Positions 1 through 11,825 of a stretch of DNA of 64,000 nucleotides are shown one piece after another. A program made the position numbers and the translations under genes. Every line of letters starts with the position of its first letter. Positions within the stretch are counted from its first letter, which is position 1. The stretch comes from Rhinopomastus cyanomelas (taxonomy: Eukaryota; Chordata; Aves; Bucerotiformes; Rhinopomastidae): NCBI GenBank assembly GCA_013400115.1, contig VXBP01007151.1, positions 248,001 through 312,000 on the forward strand, written 5' to 3'. The notes under the pieces were generated by a model, which ran no database searches, was not told the origin of the DNA, and saw only the letters and a list, made by a program, of their open reading frames with translations.

Positions 1-1259
1 ATCACAAGTGAGCAGTCTATATGAGGCAGAACAAATGCTCCTTGGGGTGCAGGACCCACTGAGCTGGCCATGAGGAGTGAAAGAGACCATGGGCTTCTCT
101 GGAAAAGAAACCACATAGCATGAATTCAACCTTTGCCGTCACTACCACCATGTTTCCCCAAATGAACTGAGTTTATTGCACTGGCCTTTGCCTGCAAAGA
201 TTTTGGATGGTAAAATGCAGCTGAGAAAGGAATGGGGAGCCATGACTATAGCTGGTGCAAGCAAGTAAATGCTGGGTGTTGCTAAAGGGGCCAAACAGGG
301 CTGTGACCTCTCAGCCTTGTCACTCGCTCCTTGCTGCAACCTCAGGCAGACATTAGTTCCCTTCTGCACCAACCCAACTTGCATCTCTATTCTGTCCCAG
401 CCCAGCTCTTCTTCCTGCCACATGCCTCCACATCTCATTCAGGGTGTCTCCACCACCCTGTGATCCCCATCATGCTGTGACCACCTCCTCTGCCGCCGCT
501 CAGGAGCAGGACGAGAAAAGGCAACACCGCGCAGGAAACCAGTGACATTTTCTGACCATACAGGCTGGCTTCTTCAGGAGCAGCCGCCTCGTTGCAGTGC
601 TTTTTCATCCGCTGCTTGAGACTAATGGCTCTAGAAAAAAATAGATAAATCAGAGGTGACACAGCTATTGCTGCTTGACATTTTTTCATCAAACCAGCTC
701 AGGGAGGAGGGGGTGACCAAAAAGTGACATTTTGACCAAAGTAGATGTTTCCGCAGCAAATTTTCCTTCTAGTAGATTAAAAAAGAAATGCCAACAGCAC
801 AAAAAACAAAACTGTCTTGATTAAAAATGTCGGCCTTCAAAACACTAAATTCCTGGTTAAAAAATTGACTGGTTTTCAGACTGATTAAAAAAAAAGACAA
901 AAATTAATCTATTCCTTTGGCCGCCTCCCCTGCCCCAGATTTGTTTTTGTTTTTAACTGAAGTATTCACAGGAAAGAAAGCCAAAATAATGACAATTTTT
1001 CCCCGGAAAATAATAGTCATTTTTCAACCAGCCCTTAATGTAACACAGTTAAATGAGAGCAATCCGAGTAACAACACCGCACAGCGAGCAAGCCGTATGA
1101 TTATTTGAAAGAAGGGCATTGCGATTTAAGAGCTAATTTTTATCGTCACCTTTAATTTACAAATGGGAAAAATGAGGCAGGGTCATCAAGCACCTTAAGA
1201 GAAGAAAAGCAGCATGGAAAACGTTAGCATTTGAAATTCTGGACTCACAGCTCCCTGTT
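1..1259. other. Interval without recognised gene
   Basis: Short open frames occur on both strands, but none shows a recognisable domain, a run of conserved-looking codons, or convincing splice sites. The first 600 bases are of average composition. The second half (about 600-1240) is A/T-rich, repeat-free and described separately as a candidate regulatory element. No CR1 or LTR sequence is visible. Confidence 0.6.
600..1240. other. Candidate conserved non-coding element
   Basis: The stretch is free of recognisable repeats, A/T-leaning and rich in TAAT- and ATTA-type homeodomain cores, for example around 780-850, 905 and 1130. There is no open frame of note. The look is that of vertebrate developmental enhancers, but this is a judgement of texture only; no alignment was made. 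It could simply be unique neutral DNA. Confidence 0.25.
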
Positions 1260-1395
1260 AGATCACACTGGCTTCTCTGTCTGTACATGTGTAATTGTCT
1301 CTGTGGATATGTATGTATCTATGGCACCCCTGTACGTGTACATGTGTATGGTATGTATGTGTGCACATTCGTGTATATAAAGATTCATATGTACT
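1260..1395. repeat. Imperfect TG/TA-rich alternating tract
   Basis: About 130 bases of interrupted purine-pyrimidine alternation (TGTACATGTGTA, TATGTATGTATC, GTGTGCACATTCGTG, TATATAAAG). It is a degenerate TG/TA microsatellite, a sequence type that can adopt left-handed or cruciform forms. No gene lies next to it. Confidence 0.6.
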
Positions 1396-1722
1396 ATCAG
1401 TCTCCTGTTTGACCTTTGGACGTTAGAACTGAAGTAGCTGGAGAAAAACCCTTTGTTTTCTTTTCCTTCTTTTTTTTCCCCATCCTAAAAATAGCACCCC
1501 AAGAGCCCAGGTAAATGCATCGATTTCTAGTGTAAATGATCAGGCTTAATTTAATCCCAGCACAGAGGCAAAGTCGCAAACACCACAATGCCCTTCCCAC
1601 TCTCGCACATTTGGGTTCCTAATCCTGGAGTCTCTACAACACTCTTACGAGTAGCTGTTGCAGGGATGCTGCCCATTTTGGAGATACCTTCCGCCACCTC
1701 TGACAGTGGCCCTGGCAGGTGA

Positions 1723-2266
1723 TCATAGAATCATAGAATCATTAGGGATTGGAAGGGACCTCGAAAGATCATCTAGTCCAATCCCCCTGACACAGCAGGA
1801 TCACCTAGACCAAGCAGCATAGGAACACATCCAGGCGGGTCTTAAACGTCTTAAATGAACTGGGCTGCCTGTTCCAGTGCTCTGTCACCCTCACTGTGAA
1901 GAAGTTCCTTCTCAGGTTGATGTGGAACCTCCTGTGTTCCAGCTCACACCCATTGCCCCTCACCCTATCACTAGATGATACTGAGAAGAGCCTGGCTCCA
2001 TCCTTCTGACACCCACCCCTCAAATATTTATAGACATTAATGAGGTCACCCTTCACTCTCCTCTTCTCCAAGCTAAAGAGACCCAACTCCCTCAGCCTCC
2101 CCTCATAAGGGAGGTGCTCCACTTCCTTCATCATCCTCGTTGCTCTACACTGGACTTCCTCCAGCAGCTCCACATCCCTCTTGAACTGAGCAGCCCACAG
2201 CGGGACACAATACTCCAGATGTGGTCTCACAAGTGCAGAGTAGTGGGGGAGAAGAATCTCTCTTGA
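1723..2266 (-). mobile_element. CR1 LINE, 5'-truncated
   Basis: On the minus strand the element encodes the carboxy-terminal part of the CR1 reverse transcriptase. An open frame of 141 residues (1805-2230) carries the family signatures RPHLEYCVPLWAAQF, RLRELGLFSLEKRR, GDLINVYKYLRGGCQEDGA-like and FFTVRVTEHWN. The 3' end, at the low coordinate, has the typical tail: two CATAGAAT 8-mers followed by the reverse complement of the GATGATCTTTCGAGGTCCC stretch. The body stops near 2266, where the polymerase sequence ends abruptly, as usual for 5'-truncated LINE copies. The frame is intact but lacks the catalytic domains, so the copy is dead. It is one of the younger-looking copies. Confidence 0.95.
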
Positions 2267-2380
2267 AAAATATGGAACGCTTCATGAATTTCCATGTCAT
2301 CCTTGGACGGAGGAAGAGAAGACCTGTGCACATGGGCATATGTGCATGTGAGTGGCTGCGGCAGAGAGAAAACTCTTCTG

Positions 2381-2473
2381 TGTGATTTGATCTAGATAAC
2401 CCTGCTGTGATGTGGGGATTAGATGATCTTTCGAGGTCCCTTCCAATCCCTAATGCTCTGTGATTCTGTGACA
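2381..2473 (+). mobile_element. CR1 LINE 3' tail
   Basis: About 90 bases of the CR1 3' end on the plus strand: a TGATCTAG..GATCCTGCTGTG-like start, GATGATCTTTCGAGGTCCC, and a TTCTGTGATTCTGTGA terminus. Of the same subfamily as the minus-strand copy just upstream but in the opposite direction. Both copies keep their own 3' ends, so they are two separate insertions. Confidence 0.9.
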
Positions 2474-5280
2474 GGAAGAAAGTTGGTGCAAAGACACAAA
2501 ACAGACAGAGAAATCGCTACAGAACAAGAAGAAAGGCAAGGGAGAAAAACACAGGTTGGAATTTTAATAATATTGATCAGCCTCAGAGGCAATAGCTGTA
2601 AAGATGTGTCACCCTTAGGAAAAATAGCTCAGCTGCCTTGCCGTAGGTGAGCTTGGGCACAGATTCCAGCAGCTGGAAAGACAGGACGCTGACTGTGGTT
2701 TTGAATGGGCTCACAAACATATGAGTGTGTGTGAACAGCAGCTAATGTGTATTGCGTGAAGTAAAGCGACTACGTACGTACGTGCACATGAACATTGTTC
2801 AAATGTCTTCAGAGGCTTAGGTGTGAGCACATGAGGTTGTCCCTTTGGTGCTGGAAGTTTCTTTAGGAAGAGGCTCCTTGCCTCCAAGACAGCACAGAAG
2901 AAGGATAGGGAAGATGATCCATGGAGGTTTTCCTCAGAAGGCCCAGGAGCAAAGGCGAAGTATAAATAGTGAGGAATAGAAGGCAGTATACGCATGCAGT
3001 GGAAGAATTTCAATCTGATAGCCCACTATGATGGGATGGTGGACAGTTTGAGGACAATTCCATAATCCTGCATAGACACAGAGCAATCTCACACCTGTGG
3101 CTGCCCATGTTTGCAAACTTCTCAGACCTATCCATACAGACAGTAGAGACATGACCTGACAGGTGTGTGTAAGTTGTTGCACAAACGTAGCAGTCTCTAG
3201 CCTGTATGTTCAATGCCACAGGGCATAGAAGTTCTGCACTTTGAAAGATCGTCTACACTTCCTTAGTCCATTAAGTCTTTGGGAAAGGCATCTTGCTGCC
3301 CAAAATTTATTGTACAGATAGACACAAAGCTTGCTCCATGTAAGAGATGCACTTGGCCACACTATCAATAGCAGTGATGCCTCTCACATTGAAGCCATGG
3401 CAGTTTGCATCAGCACCAGCAAGACATGCGGTAGAATCCTTCCTGTTGCGCACAGAATGGGATTCAGACCATCACTATCCACCAGGCTGGTGGCATAAAT
3501 AGGATCAAAGCTGCCTTTTCTCATTCCTCTGGTAAATCTATCCCTGAAAACTGGTCTTGATGGTAGAGCCTTGTCTGTCTCCAGAGCCACAGGTTTAGGT
3601 CTTGGCAATGATTCAGTCCTATGTGGAGCAAAAGAAAGGTAGATGAAGAACGGAAAGATCAGAATCAGTTGCAAGGGATTTATTTGCTCTTTAGAGGGGA
3701 CATGTGTGTAGAAAGTAGGGATGAAAGGTATCAGCATATTGTGATTAAATGTCTCTTTTGGGGTAACCACACATGCAGGTACTCCTGAGGAAACAGGAAA
3801 GGAGGCAGCCATAGAGAAGCTTTCCAGGGACTGTTTACCTGGCCTAACTGACTTACTGAGTGGCCTTAGTTTTACTTTCTAGGCTTTGGGGAGCAAAAAT
3901 CACACTTACAAGTTCCATTAATATCTTAGTTAAGCAGAATGCTCTTCACCTCCATGGGCCTCATAGAGTTTAGGGTAAGAGGACTTCTAAATGGACTGTT
4001 TATAACTGTATGAGGCAAGTCCAAGCCAAAGACTACTAGGGGAGGTAAATCTTGTTACAACTTAAACATGGGCAATGAATGTCTCCCACAATGCAGAGCT
4101 GACCCTACAGTACGACCAGAGGCTGCTGTTAAAAGCTTTCCTGTTGTTAGTTCTAATCAAGGCTTTGACTGAGGCTCATTTCCCCCGATCTTATATCTAT
4201 ACATCCCCTTTGCTGAGAGTTACTCAAGGTCCTCATTATAATCACAAGAGGTGTAGGCTCCTTTTGGCCATGGTTCACCATTTTGTCTGAAGCAGTTCCT
4301 TAGGACAAGTGAATTGGGACCTACAAGCATGACTTGTCCCACTAATCCCAGCCTAGTGTTATTTGCCTATGTGGAGATGGCTGCATGCTGAATCCCATCA
4401 TGAGCACTTTAAGTCACTATCTCACAGCTCAGTGTTCAACAACAGCCTCCACTTAGATGCTTCAGTGAAGAAGCTGGGTTGGACAAACATTGGCATAGAG
4501 GAATCCTGGCATATGGAGGAGTATTACCAGATGTATTTGGTTATGGCTTGCTCAGTGGAGCAAGTTCTTGGTCAATGTCAACTTCAGCAAAGACACTCTG
4601 GATTATCTGTGCTTGTGCACAGACTCTAGATGCTCGGGAAGTATGTTCCCTCTTTATCTCTTCTGGGCTAGACTGTATGCACTTGTTTGTGTAACTTTAA
4701 CTCCTTCACACCCACATGTAATTCACCAACATCCAAGGGCTATACTCTTCCCACCAAAGTAAGTGGCTTTCTTTAAACAGATAAGTTTGGCTGGAGTCCA
4801 GCCTATCTGACACACACGTCTAAAACACCTCTCAATTTCAGGCCACTAATGAAGCAGTCCTCATAAGGCAGGTAGCTAACTCCTTTGTCTAGTCAACAGG
4901 GAAAGTTATTTGCCTCTGTAGGCCTGCAGACGCAAAGTCTGTCTGCCCAAGTTTAAGACCTGAAAAAGGGATTGTACACCTGAAAACCTGAGTCATCTAA
5001 CCAAATCAACCTTTACACGTTTGTTACAAACATTGCATACACTCAGGTGCATGAGCTGTGAGCAGGACATGTTCCTAGTAACCACCAAATGGTGGTCTCC
5101 TCTCCATCGACTAGGTAGGTGCTGTAGACCCCTGCTTCATAAGGACAGGTTCATTTGGTGCTTGAAATGCAGACTGAGTTTAGGCAGACAGGATGACACA
5201 TATGACTGTCATTTGAAAGTGCTTCTTTTTGGGTTTATTTTGTTCTTTCCACCTTAGCAAGTCCTAATCCTTCACCTGTA
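2474..5280. other. Interval without recognised gene
   Basis: Repeat-poor sequence of average composition. The only coding-like signal is the candidate minus-strand exon at 3388-3618, listed separately. Other frames of up to about 100 codons have no recognisable content. Confidence 0.5.
3388..3618 (-). other. Candidate internal exon, unidentified
   Basis: On the minus strand a pyrimidine-rich run ends in TTTTGCTCCACATAG at 3619, a good splice acceptor. It is followed by 231 open bases and then a GTGAGA-type donor at 3387. The length is a multiple of three, with one base of a split codon at the start and two at the end. The frame holds about 77 residues, including the piece GSFDPIYATSLVDSDGLNP, and closes with TGA only just past the donor. 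I do not recognise the protein, and no neighbouring exon of the same gene is visible. It may be a chance arrangement. Confidence 0.22.
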
Positions 5281-5309
5281 CGTATATATGTTTGTGTGTG
5301 TGTGTGTCA
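5281..5309. repeat. Short TG microsatellite
   Basis: About nine TG units preceded by TATATA at 5284-5308. Confidence 0.85.
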
Positions 5310-6555
5310 CATCCATAGTGTCTGAGGGGGTGTCTGGAGGACAGGCAGAGGAATGATTTTACCTACTGCAAAGCCAGTGGCCACTGGCAGAATAGCCTGG
5401 TCCTTCATACTCCACCTTGACTGTTTTATCCAGTCAACTTCTCCTGAGCTTAAGAGTTTCCTGGGCAAGCATCCACACTGCCCACAGCCCTGTCACCCTT
5501 GACCCTGCAGCCAGTGCCATCCCATATCCAACTCCAGATAGGAGATGTAGTTCCAGGGATAGAGGAGGATATTATTTTTCCCACCAGATCTTTTCCATTC
5601 CCACTGCCTCCTAGCTCCATTCAGAGGAGCAAAGCCTATTAGCCCTTTCTCTCATAAAGCCTAACCCATGCTGCTGGGACAGAAGGGGTAAGGAAAGAGA
5701 TGTTGCTGTGATGGTGCTGGCAGCTGTGTTTCCTCTCCCACCTGCTCTTTTTCTTGTGTTATGAAATAACCAGAAAGCCCAGAGGGGTTATAGAGTTGCT
5801 AGACACCTATTCCTCCTCCTCCTCATGCGTAGCCTGGACCTCCAGAGCAGACACTATTTGTCCATGGGTACCCAGGGAAACAAATGGCAACAGATCTACT
5901 CTGGGTCTTCTTCAAAAAGACAGTTTTCTCCCACTTGGCTTGCAATATAACTGGTACCCTATATCTGTCTTGGGGGTACCAGAGTACTGCCTTCACTCAA
6001 ACTCCAGGAAGCTCAGGCTGACACTTCCAGCTCAGTAAAGGGCAGGGCGTTGATTCCATTCAAGACAGCAGTCAGCTGTGGGGAAAGAGTGGAGCTGAAG
6101 CCAGTGCTCAGCTCAGAGGCTTAGTTCAGCATCATCTCTTGCAGCTGAGCATAACTGCTGTAGCCGTACAGCATGTTTCACCTCAGAAATAATCTAGAAA
6201 CAGTAAAAAAAAACAGAGAAAGAATTTTCTCTGGCCACCATGCATGACTTGAGGATGAAAAGTGCCAACAGTGTTCTTGTGACATCCAAACACAAGGTGA
6301 AATTTCAGTCGTGTGCGGTGACTTTTCAGAAATAGGCTGGGAGGAGAGATATGAGCCCTGCCAAGGGGACAGAAAGGCAATACCTGGAGAACAGGGTGCA
6401 GAGCTGCTGACTGAGACAAGTGTATCGTTGTGTGCAGTGATTTTTGGTGTTTACTGAGGCAAAACTCCCTGGGCCAATAAAGGGACATTTTCCTTTGTAG
6501 GAAAGGAACAGGGTGTTTCTGGAGATTGTAGAAAAACAGCCCGTGGCAGTTTCTG
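5310..6555. other. Interval without recognised gene
   Basis: Ordinary single-copy sequence. A short CCT repeat lies at about 5813-5826. Frames of up to about 100 codons on either strand show no recognisable protein. Confidence 0.55.
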
Positions 6556-6895
6556 CTTCCTCTTTTTTTTTCCTTTTCTTTTTTTTTCTTTTTTACTTCT
6601 TCTTTTCCATTCTGGTTTCTTCTCTTCTCTTCTCTTCTCTTCTCTTCTCTTCTCTTCTCTTCTCTTCTCTTCTCTTCTCTTCTCTTCTCTTCTCTTCTCT
6701 TCTCTTCTCTTCTCTTCTCTTCTCTTCTCTTCTCTTCTCTTCTCTTCTCTTCTCTTCTCTTCTCTTCTCTTCTCTTCTCTTCTCTTCTCTTCTCTTCTCT
6801 TCTCTTCTCTTCTCTTCTCTTCTNTCTATTTCTCTTTCAATTTCTCTGTCTCTCTTTTTGTCTTCCTCTTTCTCTTCACTCCTTTTTTTTTTCCA
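6556..6895. repeat. Pyrimidine tract with (TCTTC)n array
   Basis: A near-continuous pyrimidine strand of about 340 bases. Its core (about 6618-6823) is a pure pentanucleotide array of some 41 TCTTC units, flanked by T-runs and degenerate CT-rich sequence, with one N at 6824. The 147-codon frame running through it is a by-product of a repeat with no stop codons. Length polymorphism and collapse in assembly are likely. Pure homopurine-homopyrimidine arrays of this length can form triplex (H-DNA). Confidence 0.95.
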
Positions 6896-8885
6896 TTATT
6901 TTTTAATTCAGGCCAGAGCCAAACACCAAAGGAGAAAAAAATCCTTCACTGAATGATGCTGATTTAGGAACCATTGTATCATCTGAGTTCTCCTACAAGT
7001 CTGCTTCCCATACCGGCATTGCTGTGTTTCAGAGCCCACCGACCTGTGAACTGCTAAGTGGACATGCAGCAATCAGCAGTAGTTGCTTTTCTTTATTTTT
7101 CTTTTTTTTTCTTTTTTTTTTAGCTAAAGCAGCTCTTGGTCCATCTTAGTTCATTGATTTTAAACTTGGGGTGCAATAAAATCAGAGCAGTACCTTCTCC
7201 AGAGTCTATCCAAAGAATGGAAAGGCTGCTGGAGGACTTTGGCCAGCCATCTAGCAAAGCCCAGGATGCTGGGGGTGGTGTGGGAAAGGCTGTTGCTAAC
7301 GAAAGCATTCTGGTTGGCAGCAAATGTGTTTATTTTCCAGACTTTGCAAACCGATCTGTGTCTGCGCTCATGCATTCAGTGCATGCTCTCCTCAACAGCC
7401 GCTGCATAACGTTCCGTTACTGTTCACTGTTGACCATGTGTCTACATTTAAGTGTGTGTTTTACGTGTGTGTCTCTGGCTAGGCCTCCACCATCCTTTTT
7501 TTTTTAATTATTATTCTTTTATTTTCTTCTTTCTTTCCTCTCCTTTCAGTTAATTTATTTTGCTCTCTTTCTCAATTCATTTTCTATAGTTTGATGGCAA
7601 GTATTTCCNTTCCAACAAAACCAACCAAGAGCCAGTCAAATCCACCACAGTCTCGCGCTGAGCTAGGAAAAAAGTTCACGTAATGACATGAAAGTGGAGA
7701 ATACAGTCCCCCAGGCCGTAAGTTCAAATCAACTCGAAGTTGAAAGTGTGACATGATGGCGTCATGTAACAAGCTAAGAATTGGTTGCATGACATGCCGT
7801 CAAGTTTCGTGCAGGTGCCGTGATTGAAGCATTTTTCTTGGATGTTGTATCAGTTGATGATTGGCCAGTCATGATCACATGTGCCTTTTTTGACTTTGTG
7901 CTGCCACAATTTTTTGCTGTGCTCATTTTCGTTTCGTTTTTGGTGCTTGCAGTGGTTTCTTTATTTGTCGTTTGATTTCTCGTCAGCGTTTTATGCTTCT
8001 TTAGATGTCACATAGAAGGAAAAAAAAAGATGGATTCCTAATTCTTTAGGAAAAATGGGATTGTTGTAACTACGGATAATTTGGAATACAAAAAAAAAAA
8101 AGAGAGAGAAAAAAAATGTGTGGTTAATTTTTTGCACTGAAAATCTTGTGATTTTATTTTTTTCTGGAGAATTGGGGGCCTTTTTCAATTGACACCGTTT
8201 TTTCCCCTTAGGATATTTCAAATCACTCTCTAAAAATTAAAAAAAACCCAAGAAACCAAAACCAAAAAAGAGCAATGATAGTAACAGTAGTTTGAAAACT
8301 ATAGCAAATCCAAAAGAAAGCAACCCCAAGAAAAGCCTCATTGTATGTCTTTTCAAGAATTTCTAATTCTAAGGTTCTGTATTACAGCGACTCCAGCCAA
8401 AATTAATTGCTCGGGGGGAGGGAGGGATTGTTTCAGTGGGAAAAAGCCCATCCAGATCAAAAAGCAAAATGCATCTTTTTGTTTACAACTGAAAAAGGGT
8501 CCTTGACGAGTGTTTTTTTATTTTTTTATTCTATTATTATTTTTGGTGTTGTAATTGTTTAGACTGCTGTGTACGGTTTGCTGTTTGTTGAACCAACAGT
8601 GTGAAAACCTGCCAGCATGGATTGATATTCCGCATGACACTTTTCCACCAGAGTGGACCTTTTGCAGTTTCTAAGTTTCTTGATGTAATAAATCACCGAG
8701 TGTATAAGAAGAACCTGCTTGCTAGAAAGAGATAAGAGCTAATCCTTAATGATTAAGCATCCTACTTAAATGTCAAGCCTAGTCGGATCATGATTACATT
8801 TTTTTTAAATAACTTTTTTATTTAAGAAATGTTAGCATTACATTTTTTTCTTTGCAAAAAAAGTTTATTTCAACAGTCTCTTTTT

Positions 8886-8905
8886 TATTATTATTATTAT
8901 TATTT
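8886..8905. repeat. TTA microsatellite
   Basis: Seven TTA units in a T-rich context. Confidence 0.8.
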
Positions 8906-9271
8906 TATTTAACCTCCTATAAATTGCCTGTTCAAAGTCCTACTTTCTGACATTCACGAAGCAGTAGATGTTATTGGCAGCAGTGTCTCCACGGAAAGCT
9001 CGTACCCTGTCATAGATGGCACCCCATTAAAACATAGAACGATTCTTCCTGGATGCCTTTCACACTACAAAAGCCCACTAAGCAAGATTGTGATCTGGCA
9101 TTGAAAAGTGGCATTTAACAATCATTAAAATGCAGCTATCTGCACGTATATAGCGATAGAGATTTATGTAGACATGCCATACTATTATTTTGATTTGCTA
9201 TTGCTATTATTATTATTAGGAAAAATTGTATTTATACCTATCATGATCTTGACTACCTTGCTCACTTTGGC

Positions 9272-9443
9272 TTTGATCCGGGTCTCACTGAAGTCAAGGG
9301 GACTCTTTCTGTTGACATTGAGTGGGAGCAGAATCAGAGCCAATGTGTCCAAAAGCAAAACACCAAGCCAGAAGCCCTATCCTGTCCCAATTGAAGGGAG
9401 AAGAAAAACAGCCGTTACTTTCAACAGGAGCAGGATTGGGCCC
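9272..9443. repeat. Two copies of an old palindromic repeat
   Basis: Two direct copies of about 70 bases (9272-9341 and 9373-9443). Each reads roughly as a GATCC-type start, TGAAGTCAAGGGG, a short centre, then GGGAGCAGAATCAGAGCC or GGAGCAGGATTGGGCCC. Within each copy the two halves are imperfect reverse complements of each other. From memory the halves resemble an ancient palindromic interspersed repeat common in reptiles, with TGAAGTCAATGGGA cores. The 103-codon frame crossing the block is not a protein. Confidence 0.5.
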
Positions 9444-10289
9444 AAAAGAACAGGCTTGTTTTTAATTTCATTTTTCATTTTTTAGGTCTTTTTCCCCTCC
9501 CTGTCCCAAATGCCTTCCCTACTTTCCCCTCCCCTTTTTGATTTAATTTGCAATGATCTTCTTCATTTTTTTAGGGCAGCAGCTGAATGGGCCACATTTA
9601 GAAACAAAAAAAAGTATATATATTAAAAAAAACGGGAACTGTTGGATTACACCTTTGACATATCAGCAAATATCAATCAAGCTGAAGACTTCAGACTTAT
9701 TCTCTCTTTGATTGTTTAGACTGTAACATTTCTTCAAGAAAAGTATCACATCTGCTGACTTCGAAGGACATGCGCTTGAAAACAAACAAACAAACACATA
9801 AGTAAAATCAGAACAGGAACAAGATCAACCAGGATTTCTGAAGAGACACTGATATCACCACAGCGGCTTTTCTTCAAACAGGAGATGCAAACCTGGATAC
9901 TGACAAAGGAGTGCCTGTTTGCCACCAAGGATGCGGTTACCATGTGTGACCCATGGTAGCAGTCACTGAGCATCTTTATCTGTCATTCCTTAGCTATATA
10001 GGGACCAAAGGACAAAACTTTTTACCGCAGACTTGTAGCTGTATGTAAAATACGGAAGTTCTTTCCTTTTCTCTGAGCTGTTCCTAAAACAGTTTTTGAG
10101 AGCAATTATATGAAATATATAAAAATTAAAAAAAAATGCTTAAATGCTTTTAAAACAGCAAGATAATAGTTCTTTGATACTTTGGGAGGTTCTTTGGTTA
10201 TACATTAATTAGAGTCTATGAAGCTTTCATATGGTTTTCTGTATAATAGGTGAGGATTGTGCTGTTAAAGGCAGGTAAGAGGGATATCT

Positions 10290-10560
10290 ATGAAAAGCAA
10301 AAAAAAGTAAATAAATAAATACATAACTAAATACATAAAAAGGCATAGAAAAGAGAAAGGAAAGACGGTTGATGTTAAAAGGAAAACAAAAAAAGGTTTG
10401 TAAATGCTTCTAACTCTCCCCATTTAAAATCCTAATAGTTGTACAGAATTTAAAAAAAAAAAAAGAAAGTTTAAAATACCTATATAATAGAAAAAAAATT
10501 AGACAACATTAAAAAAAACCAAAAAAATACAAAAAAAGCAAAAAAACAAAAAAATAGTAC
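10290..10560. repeat. A-rich low-complexity and AAAT repeat
   Basis: AAAT units at about 10309-10335, then repeated A-runs of 6-12 bases separated by one or two other bases. No LINE or SINE body is attached to these runs. Confidence 0.7.
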
Positions 10561-11799
10561 TACATAGAAGTTAGCGTTAATGCTAAAAACAAAGATGTTG
10601 TAGAACTGTAATTTTTGTAGAGTTTAGACTGAGCATAAATTCCTACTCTGCCAATTGCTGTTGGATGCTGTTATTTATTAAGGAGAAAAAGGAGATAAAT
10701 GGCTATTATGGCAGCTTTTTTAACTGCAAGCATTCCAGCTATTACAAACATAAACAACACAAAACTTGATTCTGTAGACAATGCAAATGGGAAAAGAAAA
10801 AAAAAAATTAAAAAAAAACAGCTGTCTTTTTATCAGACAAGTTAGTTCTAACTTGAACAACAAAACACAGCTAAACGCTTCATGTCTTCATGATCTGCTG
10901 TCCGCAAATTTCCCATCATCCTATGCTTCAGTAGCTTCCATATTTGCTCTAGAAACCTTCAGGGCAAGGGTTTAGCCTAGAACCTTAATATTAAAAAAGA
11001 CAAAAAAAATATAAAAATCTTTAAAAAAACCAAAAAAAAAAAACCAATAAAAACAAAAAACAATCTCTTTGAAGAATTTCTGAAACTGTTTACAAGGAAT
11101 TTTGAAAAACAGGGGGATGTTTAAAAAAAAAAAATGATGCTGGCTCTGTTTCTCTGTAAATAAATTTGCATATTTTGTAGGACTTTTAATTGTAATGATA
11201 GAGAAAAACAAGGAAAACTATTTAATGAAAGCACGATATTTATCTTTGGTAAATGACTTTAGAGCAGTTAAAAATAAGACATTGCTTTAAAAATCTGACT
11301 CAGAAAAAAACAATGAATTATTTAAGAACACATATATTTTAAAGTATATCATATTTATTATAATTTATTTTCACAGTCTTAAAACTTGATTTACACCATT
11401 CTCACACATGTTTGCATCGATTGAGCAGCGTGATAATTGTTTCTGATTATTTGGTTCTACTGTGTTTTGATGTTATCGTTTGTTTTTTCTTAGTAATTTT
11501 TTAACTTGATCTCAAAGTTTCTTCTTTTCTCTTTTGTTTTTGTTTTTTTTTAAGTTTCATTTTGATGTAATATTGATAACTTACTGGGCATGATCTTAAA
11601 GTCCTTACACTGTCAGAATTCCCATGGGGATTTAGCGGGTTTTTTGTCTAGGTAAGGACAGCCTGACTGAGCCCACAGCTAGGAAGTACAGATGTGTAAC
11701 GCAGCTGCAGTTCCATACAACTGCTCTTTCACTCTCAATTCCCTAAAACTCCTTGTAATCTTCTGTAATTATTGAATGACGCTTTCCAGCTTAGCCCTA

Positions 11800-11825
11800 A
11801 ATAAAGCACAGTTTAAAAAAAAAAA
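11800..11825 (+). terminator. Candidate polyadenylation signal
   Basis: AATAAA at 11800-11805, followed by GCACAGTTT and a genomic A-run. It would end a plus-strand transcript from the AT-rich block. The A-run is in the genome, so internal priming could mimic a real end. Confidence 0.25.

Larger units (their letters stand above)
7080..11825 (+). other. AT-rich, CR1-free block; possible 3' UTR or lncRNA
   Basis: About 4.7 kb dominated by T- and A-runs (T-rich to about 9.6 kb, A-rich around 10.3-11.1 kb) with scattered unique sequence. No coding frame makes sense. AATAAA occurs at 8687, and again at 11800 followed within 15 bases by an A-run, as expected of a plus-strand transcript end. No CR1 copy interrupts it. 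Texture and lack of insertions would suit a very long 3' UTR or a lncRNA exon, but no upstream coding exon was found, and A-runs alone do not prove transcription. One N lies at 7609. Confidence 0.3.

Noticed and set aside
1723..2473. Twin-priming inversion of a single CR1 (opposite-strand parts close together)
   Set aside because: Both parts have their own 3' tails, so they are two insertions.
6513..6956. 147-codon frame of mostly Ser, Leu and Phe
   Set aside because: It is the translation of the TCTTC repeat, not a protein.
9174..9485. 103-codon frame with a leucine-rich, membrane-like start
   Set aside because: The start comes from ATT/TTG-rich low complexity and the rest overlaps two old palindromic repeats.
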